The notes under the pieces are model-generated. The model did not search any database and had not been told where the DNA came from. It saw only the letters and a list, made by a program, of their open reading frames with translations. Of a stretch of 64,000 nucleotides of DNA, positions 16,704 to 24,797 are shown piece after piece (position 1 is the first letter of the stretch; each line of letters starts with the position of its first letter). The translations under genes were made by a program, and so were the position numbers. The stretch spans positions 25,601-89,600 of the forward strand of contig NZ_JADDJF010000016.1 in assembly GCF_017811755.1 (NCBI RefSeq). The letters run 5' to 3'. The stretch is from Pararhodobacter sp. SW119. Its GTDB lineage: Bacteria; Pseudomonadota; Alphaproteobacteria; Rhodobacterales; Rhodobacteraceae.

Positions 16704-17336
16704 ATGAAACTTCACACCTACTGGCGGTCCTCGGCGGCCTATCGCGTGCGCATCGCGCTCAACCTCAAGGGGCTCGAGTGCGAGCAGGTCTTCGTCTCGC
16801 TGATCGCGGGCGAGCAGGCGCAGCCGGGCTACCTGGCGCTGAACCCGCAGGGCCTCTTGCCGGCGCTGGAGTTCGACGACGGCAGCGTCCTCAGCCAGTC
16901 GCTGGCGATCCTCGACTGGCTGGAGGCCGCGCATCCCCGCCCGCCGCTGCTGCCCGCCGACCCGCTGTCCCGCGCCCGGGTGCTGGAGATCGCGCATGTG
17001 ATCGCCATGGACATCCACCCGGTCAACAACCTGCGCGTGCTCGGCGCGCTGGGCGCGCGCTTCGGCGCCGATGCCGCGGCCAGGCGCGACTGGATGCAGC
17101 ACTGGATGCGCCTCGGCTTCGACGCGATTGAGCCGCGCCTGCCCGGCACCCGCTACGCGCTCTCCGACGCGGGGCCGGGGCTTGCGGATTGCTGCCTGAT
17201 CCCGCAGGTGTACAATGCACGCCGATGGGGGCTGGATCTGACCCCCTGGCCGAACATTTCCGCGGTCGAGGGGGCCTGCCTCGACCTTCCCGCCTTCGCC
17301 GCGGCCGCGCCCGAGGCGCAGCCCGACGCAAGCTGA
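16704..17336 (+). CDS. maiA: Maleylacetoacetate isomerase (zeta-class GST)
   Basis: The product is 210 aa. The N-terminal thioredoxin fold begins MKLHTYWRSSAAYRVRIALNLK, containing the zeta-GST SSxxxRVRIALxLK signature with its catalytic serine. Later come LNPQGLLPALEFDDG, QSLAILDWLE and the all-helical domain with HVIAMDIHPVNNLRVL. It isomerises 4-maleylacetoacetate to fumarylacetoacetate in tyrosine/homogentisate breakdown. The ATG at 16704 has GGAGG six bases upstream. fahA follows 13 bp later, so the last two steps of the pathway are adjacent; hmgA and hpd are not in the window. Confidence 0.9.
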   Translation: MKLHTYWRSSAAYRVRIALNLKGLECEQVFVSLIAGEQAQPGYLALNPQGLLPALEFDDGSVLSQSLAILDWLEAAHPRPPLLPADPLSRARVLEIAHVIAMDIHPVNNLRVLGALGARFGADAAARRDWMQHWMRLGFDAIEPRLPGTRYALSDAGPGLADCCLIPQVYNARRWGLDLTPWPNISAVEGACLDLPAFAAAAPEAQPDAS

Positions 17337-17349
17337 CAAAGGAGTCGCC

Positions 17350-18615
17350 ATGCCGCTGCTGTCGTCCTGGATCGAGGCCGCCAACGATCCCGCCTGTCCC
17401 TTCCCGCTCAACAACCTGCCCTGCGGGGTCTTCTCGGTGGCCGGCGGGCCGCGCCACTGCGGCGTGGCCATCGGCGACCAGGTGCTCGACGTCACCGCCA
17501 TGGAACGCGCCGGGCTGATCTCGCTCGCCGACCGGGCGGTGCTGGACCGGCCCGAATGGAACGCCGTCATGGCGCTGGGCCCGGCCGCCTGGACGCGGTT
17601 GCGCAACCTGCTTTTCGGCTTCCTGCGCGCGGGATCGGACCTGCACAGTAGCGTCTCGCGCTACCTGCATCCGCTCTCGGCGGTGGAACTGCACCTGCCG
17701 TTCTCGGTGACCGAGTTCACCGATTTCTACGCCTCGCACCACCACGCGCAGAACGTCGGCACGATGTTCCGCGGGGCCGAGAATGCGCTGCCGCCGAACT
17801 GGCGGCACCTGCCCATCGGCTACAACGGGCGCGCCTCCTCGGTCGTCGTGTCGGGCACCGACCTGCACCGCCCCTGGGGCCAGCTGAAGGGGCCGAACGA
17901 CGCCGCGCCCCGCTTCGCCCCCTGCGAGCGCTTCGATTTCGAACTGGAGATGGGCGCCGTCGTCGGCACCCCCTCGCGCCTGGGCCGCCCGGTGACGGTG
18001 GCGCAGGCCGATGCGATGATCTTCGGCTATGTGCTGCTCAACGACTGGTCGGCGCGCGACATCCAGGCCTGGGAATACCAGCCGCTGGGCCCCTTCCAGG
18101 CCAAGGCGACGGCGACCACGATCAGCCCCTGGATCGTGACCCGCGCCGCGCTCGACCCGTTCCGCGTCGCCGCGCCCGAGCGCGAGCCCGAGTTGCTACC
18201 CTATCTGCACGAGCCCGGCCCCATGAACTACGACATCGAGCTCGAGGTCGAACTGACCCCGCAGGGCGGCGCGCCGGTGGTGATCACCCGCACGAACTAC
18301 CGCGAGATGTACTATTCCGCCGCCCAGCAACTGGCCCATCACACCACCGCCGGCGCGCCGATGCGCCCCGGCGACCTGCTGGGATCTGGCACCGTCTCGG
18401 GGCCCGAGCGCGACAACCGCGGCTCGCTTCTGGAACTCGCCTGGGGCGGCAAGGAGCCGCTGGACCTCGGCGGCGGCGTCACCCGCAGCTTCCTCGAGGA
18501 CAACGACCGCCTGACGCTGCGCGGCTGGGCCAGGGCCGAGGATTACACCATCGGCTTCGGCGAGTGTTCCGGCATCCTGCGCCCGGCCATCGCGCCGCCC
18601 TGGCCGGTGGACTGA
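17350..18615 (+). CDS. fahA: Fumarylacetoacetase
   Basis: The product is 421 aa, full length for FAH. Family features are FTDFYASHHHAQNVGTMFRG (metal ligand D and catalytic His region), LPIGYNGRASSVVVSG, ERFDFELEMGAVVG (metal ligands E), NDWSARDIQAWEYQPLGPF, and LLGSGTVSGP near the C-terminus. It hydrolyses fumarylacetoacetate to fumarate and acetoacetate, completing tyrosine catabolism. An AAGGAG precedes the ATG at 17350. It is in an operon with maiA, and a long inverted repeat at 18655-18709 may terminate it. Confidence 0.93.
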   Translation: MPLLSSWIEAANDPACPFPLNNLPCGVFSVAGGPRHCGVAIGDQVLDVTAMERAGLISLADRAVLDRPEWNAVMALGPAAWTRLRNLLFGFLRAGSDLHSSVSRYLHPLSAVELHLPFSVTEFTDFYASHHHAQNVGTMFRGAENALPPNWRHLPIGYNGRASSVVVSGTDLHRPWGQLKGPNDAAPRFAPCERFDFELEMGAVVGTPSRLGRPVTVAQADAMIFGYVLLNDWSARDIQAWEYQPLGPFQAKATATTISPWIVTRAALDPFRVAAPEREPELLPYLHEPGPMNYDIELEVELTPQGGAPVVITRTNYREMYYSAAQQLAHHTTAGAPMRPGDLLGSGTVSGPERDNRGSLLELAWGGKEPLDLGGGVTRSFLEDNDRLTLRGWARAEDYTIGFGECSGILRPAIAPPWPVD

Positions 18616-18654
18616 CGCCGCCGCCGGAACCCGCCCTCCGGCCGGCGGGCGACC

Positions 18655-18709
18655 GGGTCGCGCCCGCACCACGGCCCACCCACCCGCCCCCGTGGCGCGG
18701 GCGCGACCC
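18655..18709. repeat. Long inverted repeat downstream of fahA
   Basis: The arms 18655-18667 and 18697-18709 (GGGTCGCGCCCGC / GCGGGCGCGACCC) pair over 13 bp. After one mismatch, CCACGG/CCGTGG pairs over six more, leaving a 15-base loop. It may act as a terminator for maiA-fahA, but no T-run follows. Confidence 0.65.
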
Positions 18710-18822
18710 GTCCCGACGCCGATCAGGTTTCCCGCGCCCCGGGACCCTGGCGCTGCGCCGGACCCCGGGGCCGGGGCCCGCAGGGCCACGGGCGGGGGCG
18801 GGCAGCCCCCGGCGCGGCGCGC

Positions 18823-18880
18823 CCCCTCGATGGGGGCAAGCCGCGCACGCCCTTGTCTCGAGGATGCGCCCATCGAGGGG
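18823..18880. repeat. 12-bp perfect inverted repeat upstream of the BrnA gene's 3' end
   Basis: CCCCTCGATGGG at 18823-18834 is the reverse complement of 18869-18880, separated by 34 bases. It lies between the convergent fahA and BrnA-like genes, 30 bp beyond the latter's stop, and could fold in either transcript. Confidence 0.6.
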
Positions 18881-18909
18881 ACACCGCGCGGTTGACCCCG
18901 CGGCCCGCG

Positions 18910-19443
18910 CTACTTCGTGAATTCCGCCACCACATCCGGCCTCAGCGCGCGCAATTCCGGCGGCAGGTCCAGGGCGATCTCTTCGTCCAGCAGCCAGGCG
19001 CACTTTTGCCGCAGCGCCAGTTCCTCGCGCCGGTCGACGCGGCCCTGGGCCATCCGCTCGTTCTGCCGGGTGATGCGCAGGAAGAATTTATGCGCCTCGG
19101 TGTAGTAGCGCTCCAGCCGGGCCGGGCGGTAGACCACGGACTCGGGCCCGTTCAGCGCCCGCGACAGTCGCGCCAGCATGAAGGCCCGCAGCACCTGGTT
19201 GATCCGGCCGTGGAAATTGATCCCCATCAGCCGGAAGAAGCGCACCACGTCCTCGTCCAGCCGGATGGTCATCTTGGTGCGCCGCGGCTCGGGCGCGGCC
19301 TGGGCGACCGCCTGCCACTCCTCGGGGATGAACCCGCCCTCGCGCAGGCCGCGGTTCAGCGCGCGCTCCAGATCCTTCATCGTGTCGGCGAGGTGGTGAT
19401 AATGCGCGCGTTCGGCGGCGACGGCCTTGGTCATCCGGGTCAT
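18910..19443 (-). CDS. BrnA-like antitoxin family protein (orphan)
   Basis: The product is 177 aa from the ATG at 19443 (MTRMTKAVAA). Residues ~50-95 contain RRTKMTIRLDEDVVRFFRLMG followed by INFHGRINQVLRAFM. This is the ribbon-helix-helix-like BrnA signature: a basic K-x-x-x-x-R-L-D-x-D-[VI] strand, then G-x-x-x-x-x-x-R-I-N-x-[VA]-L-R-x-[FY]. BrnA normally neutralises the RNase toxin BrnT and represses its own operon, but no BrnT gene flanks it. The N-terminal ~45 residues and the ~80-residue C-terminal extension are longer than in canonical BrnA, so it may be a stand-alone regulator. A 66-bp repeat lies 72-138 bp upstream of its start. Confidence 0.72.
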   Translation of the reverse strand: MTRMTKAVAAERAHYHHLADTMKDLERALNRGLREGGFIPEEWQAVAQAAPEPRRTKMTIRLDEDVVRFFRLMGINFHGRINQVLRAFMLARLSRALNGPESVVYRPARLERYYTEAHKFFLRITRQNERMAQGRVDRREELALRQKCAWLLDEEIALDLPPELRALRPDVVAEFTK

Positions 19444-19515
19444 TCGAAGTCCTGCTCGGCAGAGGGTGCAGCGGTTTGCGACGGGTATGCCCGCCGCGCC
19501 TTTCCATATGGTGAG

Positions 19516-19581
19516 CGCAGCGTTCGGAACTGCCATACGCTTGCCATACGCTTGCCAGCCACTTGCCATACGCTTTCCGGC
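19516..19581 (-). repeat. 66-bp interspersed repeat, copy 2
   Basis: Read on minus, this matches 11398-11463 at 65 of 66 positions. It sits upstream of the BrnA-like gene, and its tandem 11-base units could be binding sites. The surrounding 269-bp gap (19444-19712) shows nothing else recognisable. Confidence 0.9.
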
Positions 19582-19712
19582 ACCCTTGCCAGCCCGCCGC
19601 AAGCGCCGTTTTCTCGCCCCCACCGCGTCTTCACGATCCTGTGACGCGCCCAGCCCCGGCTTCCATTGTCACCCCGGCGCGGTAAGCTTTCCCCAGCCAA
19701 CGGGAGAAAGCC

Positions 19713-20174
19713 ATGCATCGTCCACTGATCGCCGCCGCCCTTGCCACCAGCCTCTGCGCGCCCTTCGCAGCCCACGCGAACGAGGCCGGGGAAGCCGCTG
19801 TAAAGGCAAGACAATCCCTGATGACGCTGATCGCCTACAACCTCGGCCCGATGGCCCAGATGGCGCAGGGACGCGTCGATTACGACGCCGAGGTTGCGCA
19901 GGCCGCCGCCGACAATCTCTACACTCTCACCCGCCACTCGCAGGAACGGCTCTGGCCCGAGGGCACGGCCCACGGCATCTTCGAGGGCACCGCCGCCCGC
20001 CCCGAGATCTGGCAGAACCTCGAAGAATTCTCCAATCTTTACGCGACCTTGCAAGGCGCAGCTGCCACGATGCAGGGAGCCGCTGGCGACGGACTGCAGG
20101 CGCTGCAGGGCGCGCTGGGCGATGTCGGCGGCGCGTGCCGGTCCTGCCACGACGACTTCCGCGTATCAGACTGA
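19713..20174 (+). CDS. Cytochrome c'
   Basis: The product is 153 aa. A signal peptide (residues 1-22, ending in AAHA) precedes a four-helix cytochrome c' with the haem-binding motif CRSCH close to the C-terminus (C142, C145, H146), the diagnostic position for this class. The N-terminal helix includes ARQSLMTLIAYNLGPMAQMA. Cytochrome c' is periplasmic and binds NO and CO; it is often linked to NO tolerance. An AACGGGAGAAAGCC precedes the ATG. A dihaem cytochrome gene begins 4 bp after its stop, so the two are probably co-transcribed. Confidence 0.9.
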   Translation: MHRPLIAAALATSLCAPFAAHANEAGEAAVKARQSLMTLIAYNLGPMAQMAQGRVDYDAEVAQAAADNLYTLTRHSQERLWPEGTAHGIFEGTAARPEIWQNLEEFSNLYATLQGAAATMQGAAGDGLQALQGALGDVGGACRSCHDDFRVSD

Positions 20175-20178
20175 GGGC

Positions 20179-21075
20179 ATGCGACGTATAGGCTGGCTCG
20201 TCCTCATCGCCGCAAGTCTCGGTGCGCTCCTCTGGTGGCTTGCCCGCCCCTCCGACCTGCCCGACGCGACCCGCGCCGCCCTTGATGCCCACAGGCCCGA
20301 TCCCGCGCACGGTGAACGGATCTTCTGGGCCACCGGCTGCGCCGGCTGCCACGCCCCCCCCGACCTCGACTCCGGGGCCCCGCCCGAGGCACGCCTCGTC
20401 CTTTCCGGCGGCCGCCGCCTCGAAAGCCCCTTCGGCACCTTCGTCGCCCCCAATGTCTCGCCCGACCCGGTCAACGGGATCGGCGACTGGAGCCTGCATG
20501 ATTTCGCCCGCGCCATGCTGCGCGGCGTGTCACCGGAGGGCGCGCACTACTATCCCGCCTTTCCCTATACCAGCTACCTGCGCGCCCGACCCGAGGATGT
20601 CGCCGACCTCTGGGCGTTCTGGCAGACGCTGCCGGCGGTCGAAACGCCCTCCGCGGCGCATGAGCTGCCCTTTCCATTCACTATCCGAAGTGGCTTGGGG
20701 ATATGGAAGTTCCTGAACATGAACGAGGATTTCGTTTTCCCCGGGGATGGTGCGGCCCCGGTCATGCGCGGCCGGTACCTGGTTGAAGCCCTGGGCCACT
20801 GCGCCGAATGCCATACGCCGCGGAACCTGGCGGGTGGGCTCGACGTCGGGCGCTGGATGGCGGGGGCGCCAAACCCGTCCGGCGACGGGCGCATCCCGCG
20901 CATCCCGGATCCGAGCTGGTCAGCCGAGGATATCGAGGCCTACCTGTTCAGCGGGTTCACCCCCGATTTCGACGTGGTTGGGGGATCGATGGCCGATGTC
21001 GTGCAGCACATGGCCCAGCTTCCCGCTGAAGATCGCGCCGCAATCGCCGCCTATCTGCGCGCACTGGTGGAGTGA
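20179..21075 (+). CDS. Membrane-anchored dihaem c-type cytochrome
   Basis: The product is 298 aa. An uncleaved N-terminal helix (RRIGWLVLIAASLGALLWWLA) is followed by two cytochrome c domains with haem sites C54-C57-H58 (CAGCH) and C208-C211-H212 (CAECH). Candidate distal methionines lie in the second part of each domain (for example HDFARAMLRGVSPEG). The architecture resembles cytochrome subunits of alcohol/aldehyde or gluconate-type dehydrogenases, but no dehydrogenase is adjacent. It is coupled to the cytochrome c' gene, so a periplasmic electron-transfer role is likely. The exact redox partner is unknown. Confidence 0.83.
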   Translation: MRRIGWLVLIAASLGALLWWLARPSDLPDATRAALDAHRPDPAHGERIFWATGCAGCHAPPDLDSGAPPEARLVLSGGRRLESPFGTFVAPNVSPDPVNGIGDWSLHDFARAMLRGVSPEGAHYYPAFPYTSYLRARPEDVADLWAFWQTLPAVETPSAAHELPFPFTIRSGLGIWKFLNMNEDFVFPGDGAAPVMRGRYLVEALGHCAECHTPRNLAGGLDVGRWMAGAPNPSGDGRIPRIPDPSWSAEDIEAYLFSGFTPDFDVVGGSMADVVQHMAQLPAEDRAAIAAYLRALVE

Positions 21076-21127
21076 TCGCCCCGGACCGAACAGAGCGGCG
21101 AAGGCGACTTGACTTGCCCATCGCGCA

Positions 21128-22186
21128 ATGGCCAAAGGCGTCATGGGTGCCGCGCGTCTGACAATCGATCTCGACTCCATCGCCGCCAACTGGGAGCGTC
21201 TGGCCGAACGCTCCGCCGGCGCTGCCGGCGTGACGATCAAGGCGGACGCCTATGGGTTGGGTGCCGCGCCCGTCGCGCGCCGCCTCGCCCGATCCGGCGC
21301 CCGCCAGTTCTTCGTTGCCCTGGCGGAAGAGGGCGCAGCGATCCGGCAGGCTGTCGGGGCCAGCGCAGAAATATTCATTTATTCCGGACACATGGAAGGT
21401 GATGCTCAGACCATACGTAACCTTGGCCTGATCCCTCTCGTGAACTCCGCCGAACAACTCGCCCGGCATCTGGAGGCGTTGCCGGGTCTTCCTTTCGGTA
21501 TCCAGCTCGATTCAGGGATGAACCGGCTAGGGATGGAGCCGGCGGAATGGGCGGCGGTGCGCGATCTGGCGCTGCGGGCGCAACCGCGCCTGCTCCTCTC
21601 GCATCTCGCCTGTTCCGATGAACCCGATCACCCGATGAATGCGGCGCAGCTTCGCAGTTTCACGCAAATGACCGAGGGTTGCGACGTCCCGCGCTCGTTG
21701 TCGGCGACCGGCGGCATCCTGCTTGGACCGGACTATCACTTCGACCTCACCCGCCCGGGGATCGGCGTCTACGGTGGCGCGCCCTTTAGCGAGGCTTATC
21801 CGGTCGTGACCCTTGATTTGCCGGTGATCCAGGTGCGCGATCTGGCCGCCGGAGAACCCGTGGGGTATGGCTGCACCTGGACTGCGTCCGCGCCTACACG
21901 CGTGGCGACGCTTGGGGCGGGCTATGCCGACGGCATTCTGCGATATCTCTCAAATCGCGCAACGCTTTGGGCAGGCAGCGTTCCTTGCCCCCTCGTAGGG
22001 CGCGTTTCGATGGATCTGGTGACGGTCGATGTGACCCATCTAGCGGATATTCCGGACTCGATGGAGCTGCTCGGCGCGCATCAGGGCATCGACGATCTGG
22101 CGGATGCCGCCGGGACCATCGGTTACGAGATCCTGTCCGCGCTTGGTGCGCGTTATCGCCGACGATACCTCGGTCAGCGTCCCTGA
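21128..22186 (+). CDS. alr: Alanine racemase
   Basis: The product is 352 aa. The PLP lysine is K38 in TIKADAYGLGA, and the second catalytic base is Y247 in PVGYGCTW. Other family features are LDSGMNRLGM, RPGIGVYGG and GRVSMDLVTVDVT. It supplies D-alanine for peptidoglycan. The first ATG at 21128 is used; MGAARLTIDL six residues later is an alternative. It is convergent with the glycosyltransferase gene (55 bp). Confidence 0.92.
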   Translation: MAKGVMGAARLTIDLDSIAANWERLAERSAGAAGVTIKADAYGLGAAPVARRLARSGARQFFVALAEEGAAIRQAVGASAEIFIYSGHMEGDAQTIRNLGLIPLVNSAEQLARHLEALPGLPFGIQLDSGMNRLGMEPAEWAAVRDLALRAQPRLLLSHLACSDEPDHPMNAAQLRSFTQMTEGCDVPRSLSATGGILLGPDYHFDLTRPGIGVYGGAPFSEAYPVVTLDLPVIQVRDLAAGEPVGYGCTWTASAPTRVATLGAGYADGILRYLSNRATLWAGSVPCPLVGRVSMDLVTVDVTHLADIPDSMELLGAHQGIDDLADAAGTIGYEILSALGARYRRRYLGQRP

Positions 22187-22241
22187 TATTTTTCCTTTTC
22201 ATCGGGGCTGCGGACGTCGCGGGCAGACGGAGCAATCTCGG

Positions 22242-24788
22242 TTACCTTGCGCGCGTCGCGCGGAGGACTTTGGCCACGCGTTCTGCAAGGCACTCCGGGG
22301 TGCGCTCGTCCTTCTCGAAGGGCACCGGGATGCCGTTTGCGGCGTTGCGCACGGCCTCTCCCTGCGCGCCGAGGTCGAACGCGAGCGTGGGCAGGCCGGT
22401 GGCAAGGCATTCATGCACCGTGTAGGAAAATGTCTCGGGCCAGATTGAAGGGATCAGCCAATGGGTTACCCCGTAGCGCGCGGCCAGGTGGGGGATATCC
22501 TCGATCGCGTAGATGCCGTGCACCGGCACATCGTCGGCGAGCGGATACCCCGGCGCGATGCGTCCGATCAGCGCAAGGCTGGCATCCTGTTCGGCGTGCA
22601 TCTTCCTTGAAAGCGCGGAAAGGACGGCGGCGCCTTTCTGCGGACCGATCGCCCCCAGCACCCCGAGGACGATACGCCCGTCCTTCGGCGCTGTAAGCCG
22701 GGGTATCGCGTGCGGAAGCGCATGGGGGTTGAAGTGGAGGCGATCCTTCGCCTTGGGATAGACGCTTTCAACGATCCGCGCGCTCTCCCGAGAAAAGACT
22801 ATCAGGCGATCGGAGGCGTCGATCACGCGACCCCATGCAGCGCGCCAGTCGGCCAGTGACATCGTGCTTCCATCCGCGCGCCGATACTGATGAGCCGGGT
22901 CGTCGGAATCGATCGGCGGAATCCCGCGATAGATCCCGTCATGATCCAGAAGCGTGTAGGAGGGGCTGAGGGGGAGGAAGTCATGGAAAAGGATGTCGAG
23001 TGCGGCGCCGTCGGACAATCGCAACAGAAGGTCCGGTATGTCACCAAGGTCCGGGTCGCCGACAGCGCAGGAATAGACGATCCGTCGCTTGCGCAGGGGC
23101 GTCAGCAAACGCACGGCGAGATCGATATCGTCGCTGTTGCCGATCACCCTGCCCAGCGGCGTATCCAGCTCCAGCCGATACCGCCAGGCCCCGCCGAGTC
23201 GCAGGACGAGGGAGACGGTTTCGGAGCGCACGCGATCCTGCAGGTAGTTCTCGGCGCCGCCGCCCAACGAGTGCGCGATATGGATCGGGATCCTGTCGAT
23301 CGTTCTCAGGCTGTCCGCCCAGGCTAAGGCAGTGACCAAGCGTGGGGTAATGAGCGGGTCGTCGCGGATGAAGTCCTGCACGATGCGATCGTAGCCAGGA
23401 TAGCGCTCTGAAATGATGGCGTTGTTTTTCTGGACAAGCGCCAGTTTGCTGGGGCCGAAGCTGGCGCCGCCACGGTGTTCGACGAAAAGGTTCGGCACAG
23501 CCACATGTCGCCCGCCCTTCGCCACTGCGCGCCGGCACCAATCGACCTCTTCTCCATAGCCGCGACCGAAAACCGGGTCGAAGCCGCCGAGGCGCTGCAA
23601 CCATTCGCGCTGCACGGCGATGCAGAACCCGACACCCGTGGGTGTGACGACTTGCGGCGATGTTTTGGCGATCCGTTCGCGCAGGGTGACATCGATTGCG
23701 TCCAGTTGTCCTGGCTCCAGAGCGGCGCGCGCGCAGATCACCGGGGCAGTGTAGATTTCCGCGTCGTTGGATAGCGGCGTCGTCGTGGCGATCGAGGGAT
23801 CGCCGAGCGGCGCGACAAGCCTGCTCGCCCATCTCGGCGGTACCATCGCATCGCTGTTGAGCAGAATGACGGGGCCGCTGTCGTGCTGAGCCGCCGCGAA
23901 GCCGCGATTGACCGAACCGATAAATCCCAGGTTGGTCTCGTTCTCACGCAGTTCAATCTTGTCTGCGTCCGGGTGTCTGGCAACCCAATCGCGCAGCCAT
24001 GGCCGTACGCGAGGGTCGGTGGACTGGTCCTCGATCAAGATCAGCCGAAACGGAAGGTCCGTATGGGCCATGACACGATCAAGCATTTCTGCCAGCAATT
24101 CGAACGCGTTGAAGACTGGAATGATGACGGTGATCATCTCGGGCGGAGGAGAAGGCGACGCGGTTCGATCGGCGGGCTCAAGGAATCGAGGGTCCAGCAT
24201 CGCTTCGGACTCGGTCTGTCCCAAGCGAAGGGCCGTCTTTATACGCCGGGGCAGGTCGGGATCATTGCGCAACAAACCCTTCGCGATAATCGGAAGCAGC
24301 GGGACTGCGTCGCGCCAGAAGCGCAGCTTCAGCCGGCGCTCGGCCAGATACCTTGCTCGCGTGACATGCAGCTCGACGCGTATCGATTCAGTCTTTTCCT
24401 CGACGCCCTCAAGCTCCAGCAGCAGCGGACCTTCCTCGAACGGTAGACTGGCGCGGAAGCCGACATGCTTGTCGCACCCGAGAGCGGCGGCCACATCGTC
24501 GCGTTCTTCTCGTGGTTGGCGCCAGATCTGCGTTCTGCCCAGGCGAATTCCAATCCCCGACGCGAGCGTCCAACCGCGCAGATGAAGTCGGCCTTGGTGC
24601 AAGCGGACCGCTTCCAGATAACCCAGCGTAGCGTTGTTGCCGTCCGCAAGTCGGCATCCCGGCAGGGTCAGGTCCAGGTGATGGTCCTTGTAGTAGGCGC
24701 GCAACCACCGATACCGGGACAGCTGATATCGCGCCTTGTCGCGCCAGACATGCAATCGGTTCGCGGGCGGATCGGTGAAGAAACTCAT
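22242..24788 (-). CDS. Multidomain glycosyltransferase (GT2 plus C-terminal GT4-like)
   Basis: The product is 848 aa. Residues ~55-150 form a beta-rich module (LHLRGWTLASGIGIRLG to LLLELEGVE) of a kind often attached to bacterial glycosyltransferases. Residues ~215-480 are a GT2/GT-A domain: ITVIIPVFNAFELL, LILIEDQSTD, LLNSDAMVPPRWA (DxD-like), and GGFDPVFGRGYGEEVDWCRRA. Residues ~500-845 are a GT-B-like domain with HSLGGGAENYL and the GT4-type VLGVLGAIGPQKGAAVL and IPSIWPETFSYTVHECLATGLP. It probably adds two sugars to a surface glycan. It follows a GT2 gene by 9 bp; no sugar-nucleotide or export genes are adjacent. Confidence 0.82.
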   Translation of the reverse strand: MSFFTDPPANRLHVWRDKARYQLSRYRWLRAYYKDHHLDLTLPGCRLADGNNATLGYLEAVRLHQGRLHLRGWTLASGIGIRLGRTQIWRQPREERDDVAAALGCDKHVGFRASLPFEEGPLLLELEGVEEKTESIRVELHVTRARYLAERRLKLRFWRDAVPLLPIIAKGLLRNDPDLPRRIKTALRLGQTESEAMLDPRFLEPADRTASPSPPPEMITVIIPVFNAFELLAEMLDRVMAHTDLPFRLILIEDQSTDPRVRPWLRDWVARHPDADKIELRENETNLGFIGSVNRGFAAAQHDSGPVILLNSDAMVPPRWASRLVAPLGDPSIATTTPLSNDAEIYTAPVICARAALEPGQLDAIDVTLRERIAKTSPQVVTPTGVGFCIAVQREWLQRLGGFDPVFGRGYGEEVDWCRRAVAKGGRHVAVPNLFVEHRGGASFGPSKLALVQKNNAIISERYPGYDRIVQDFIRDDPLITPRLVTALAWADSLRTIDRIPIHIAHSLGGGAENYLQDRVRSETVSLVLRLGGAWRYRLELDTPLGRVIGNSDDIDLAVRLLTPLRKRRIVYSCAVGDPDLGDIPDLLLRLSDGAALDILFHDFLPLSPSYTLLDHDGIYRGIPPIDSDDPAHQYRRADGSTMSLADWRAAWGRVIDASDRLIVFSRESARIVESVYPKAKDRLHFNPHALPHAIPRLTAPKDGRIVLGVLGAIGPQKGAAVLSALSRKMHAEQDASLALIGRIAPGYPLADDVPVHGIYAIEDIPHLAARYGVTHWLIPSIWPETFSYTVHECLATGLPTLAFDLGAQGEAVRNAANGIPVPFEKDERTPECLAERVAKVLRATRAR

Positions 24789-24797
24789 AGCGCGCCC

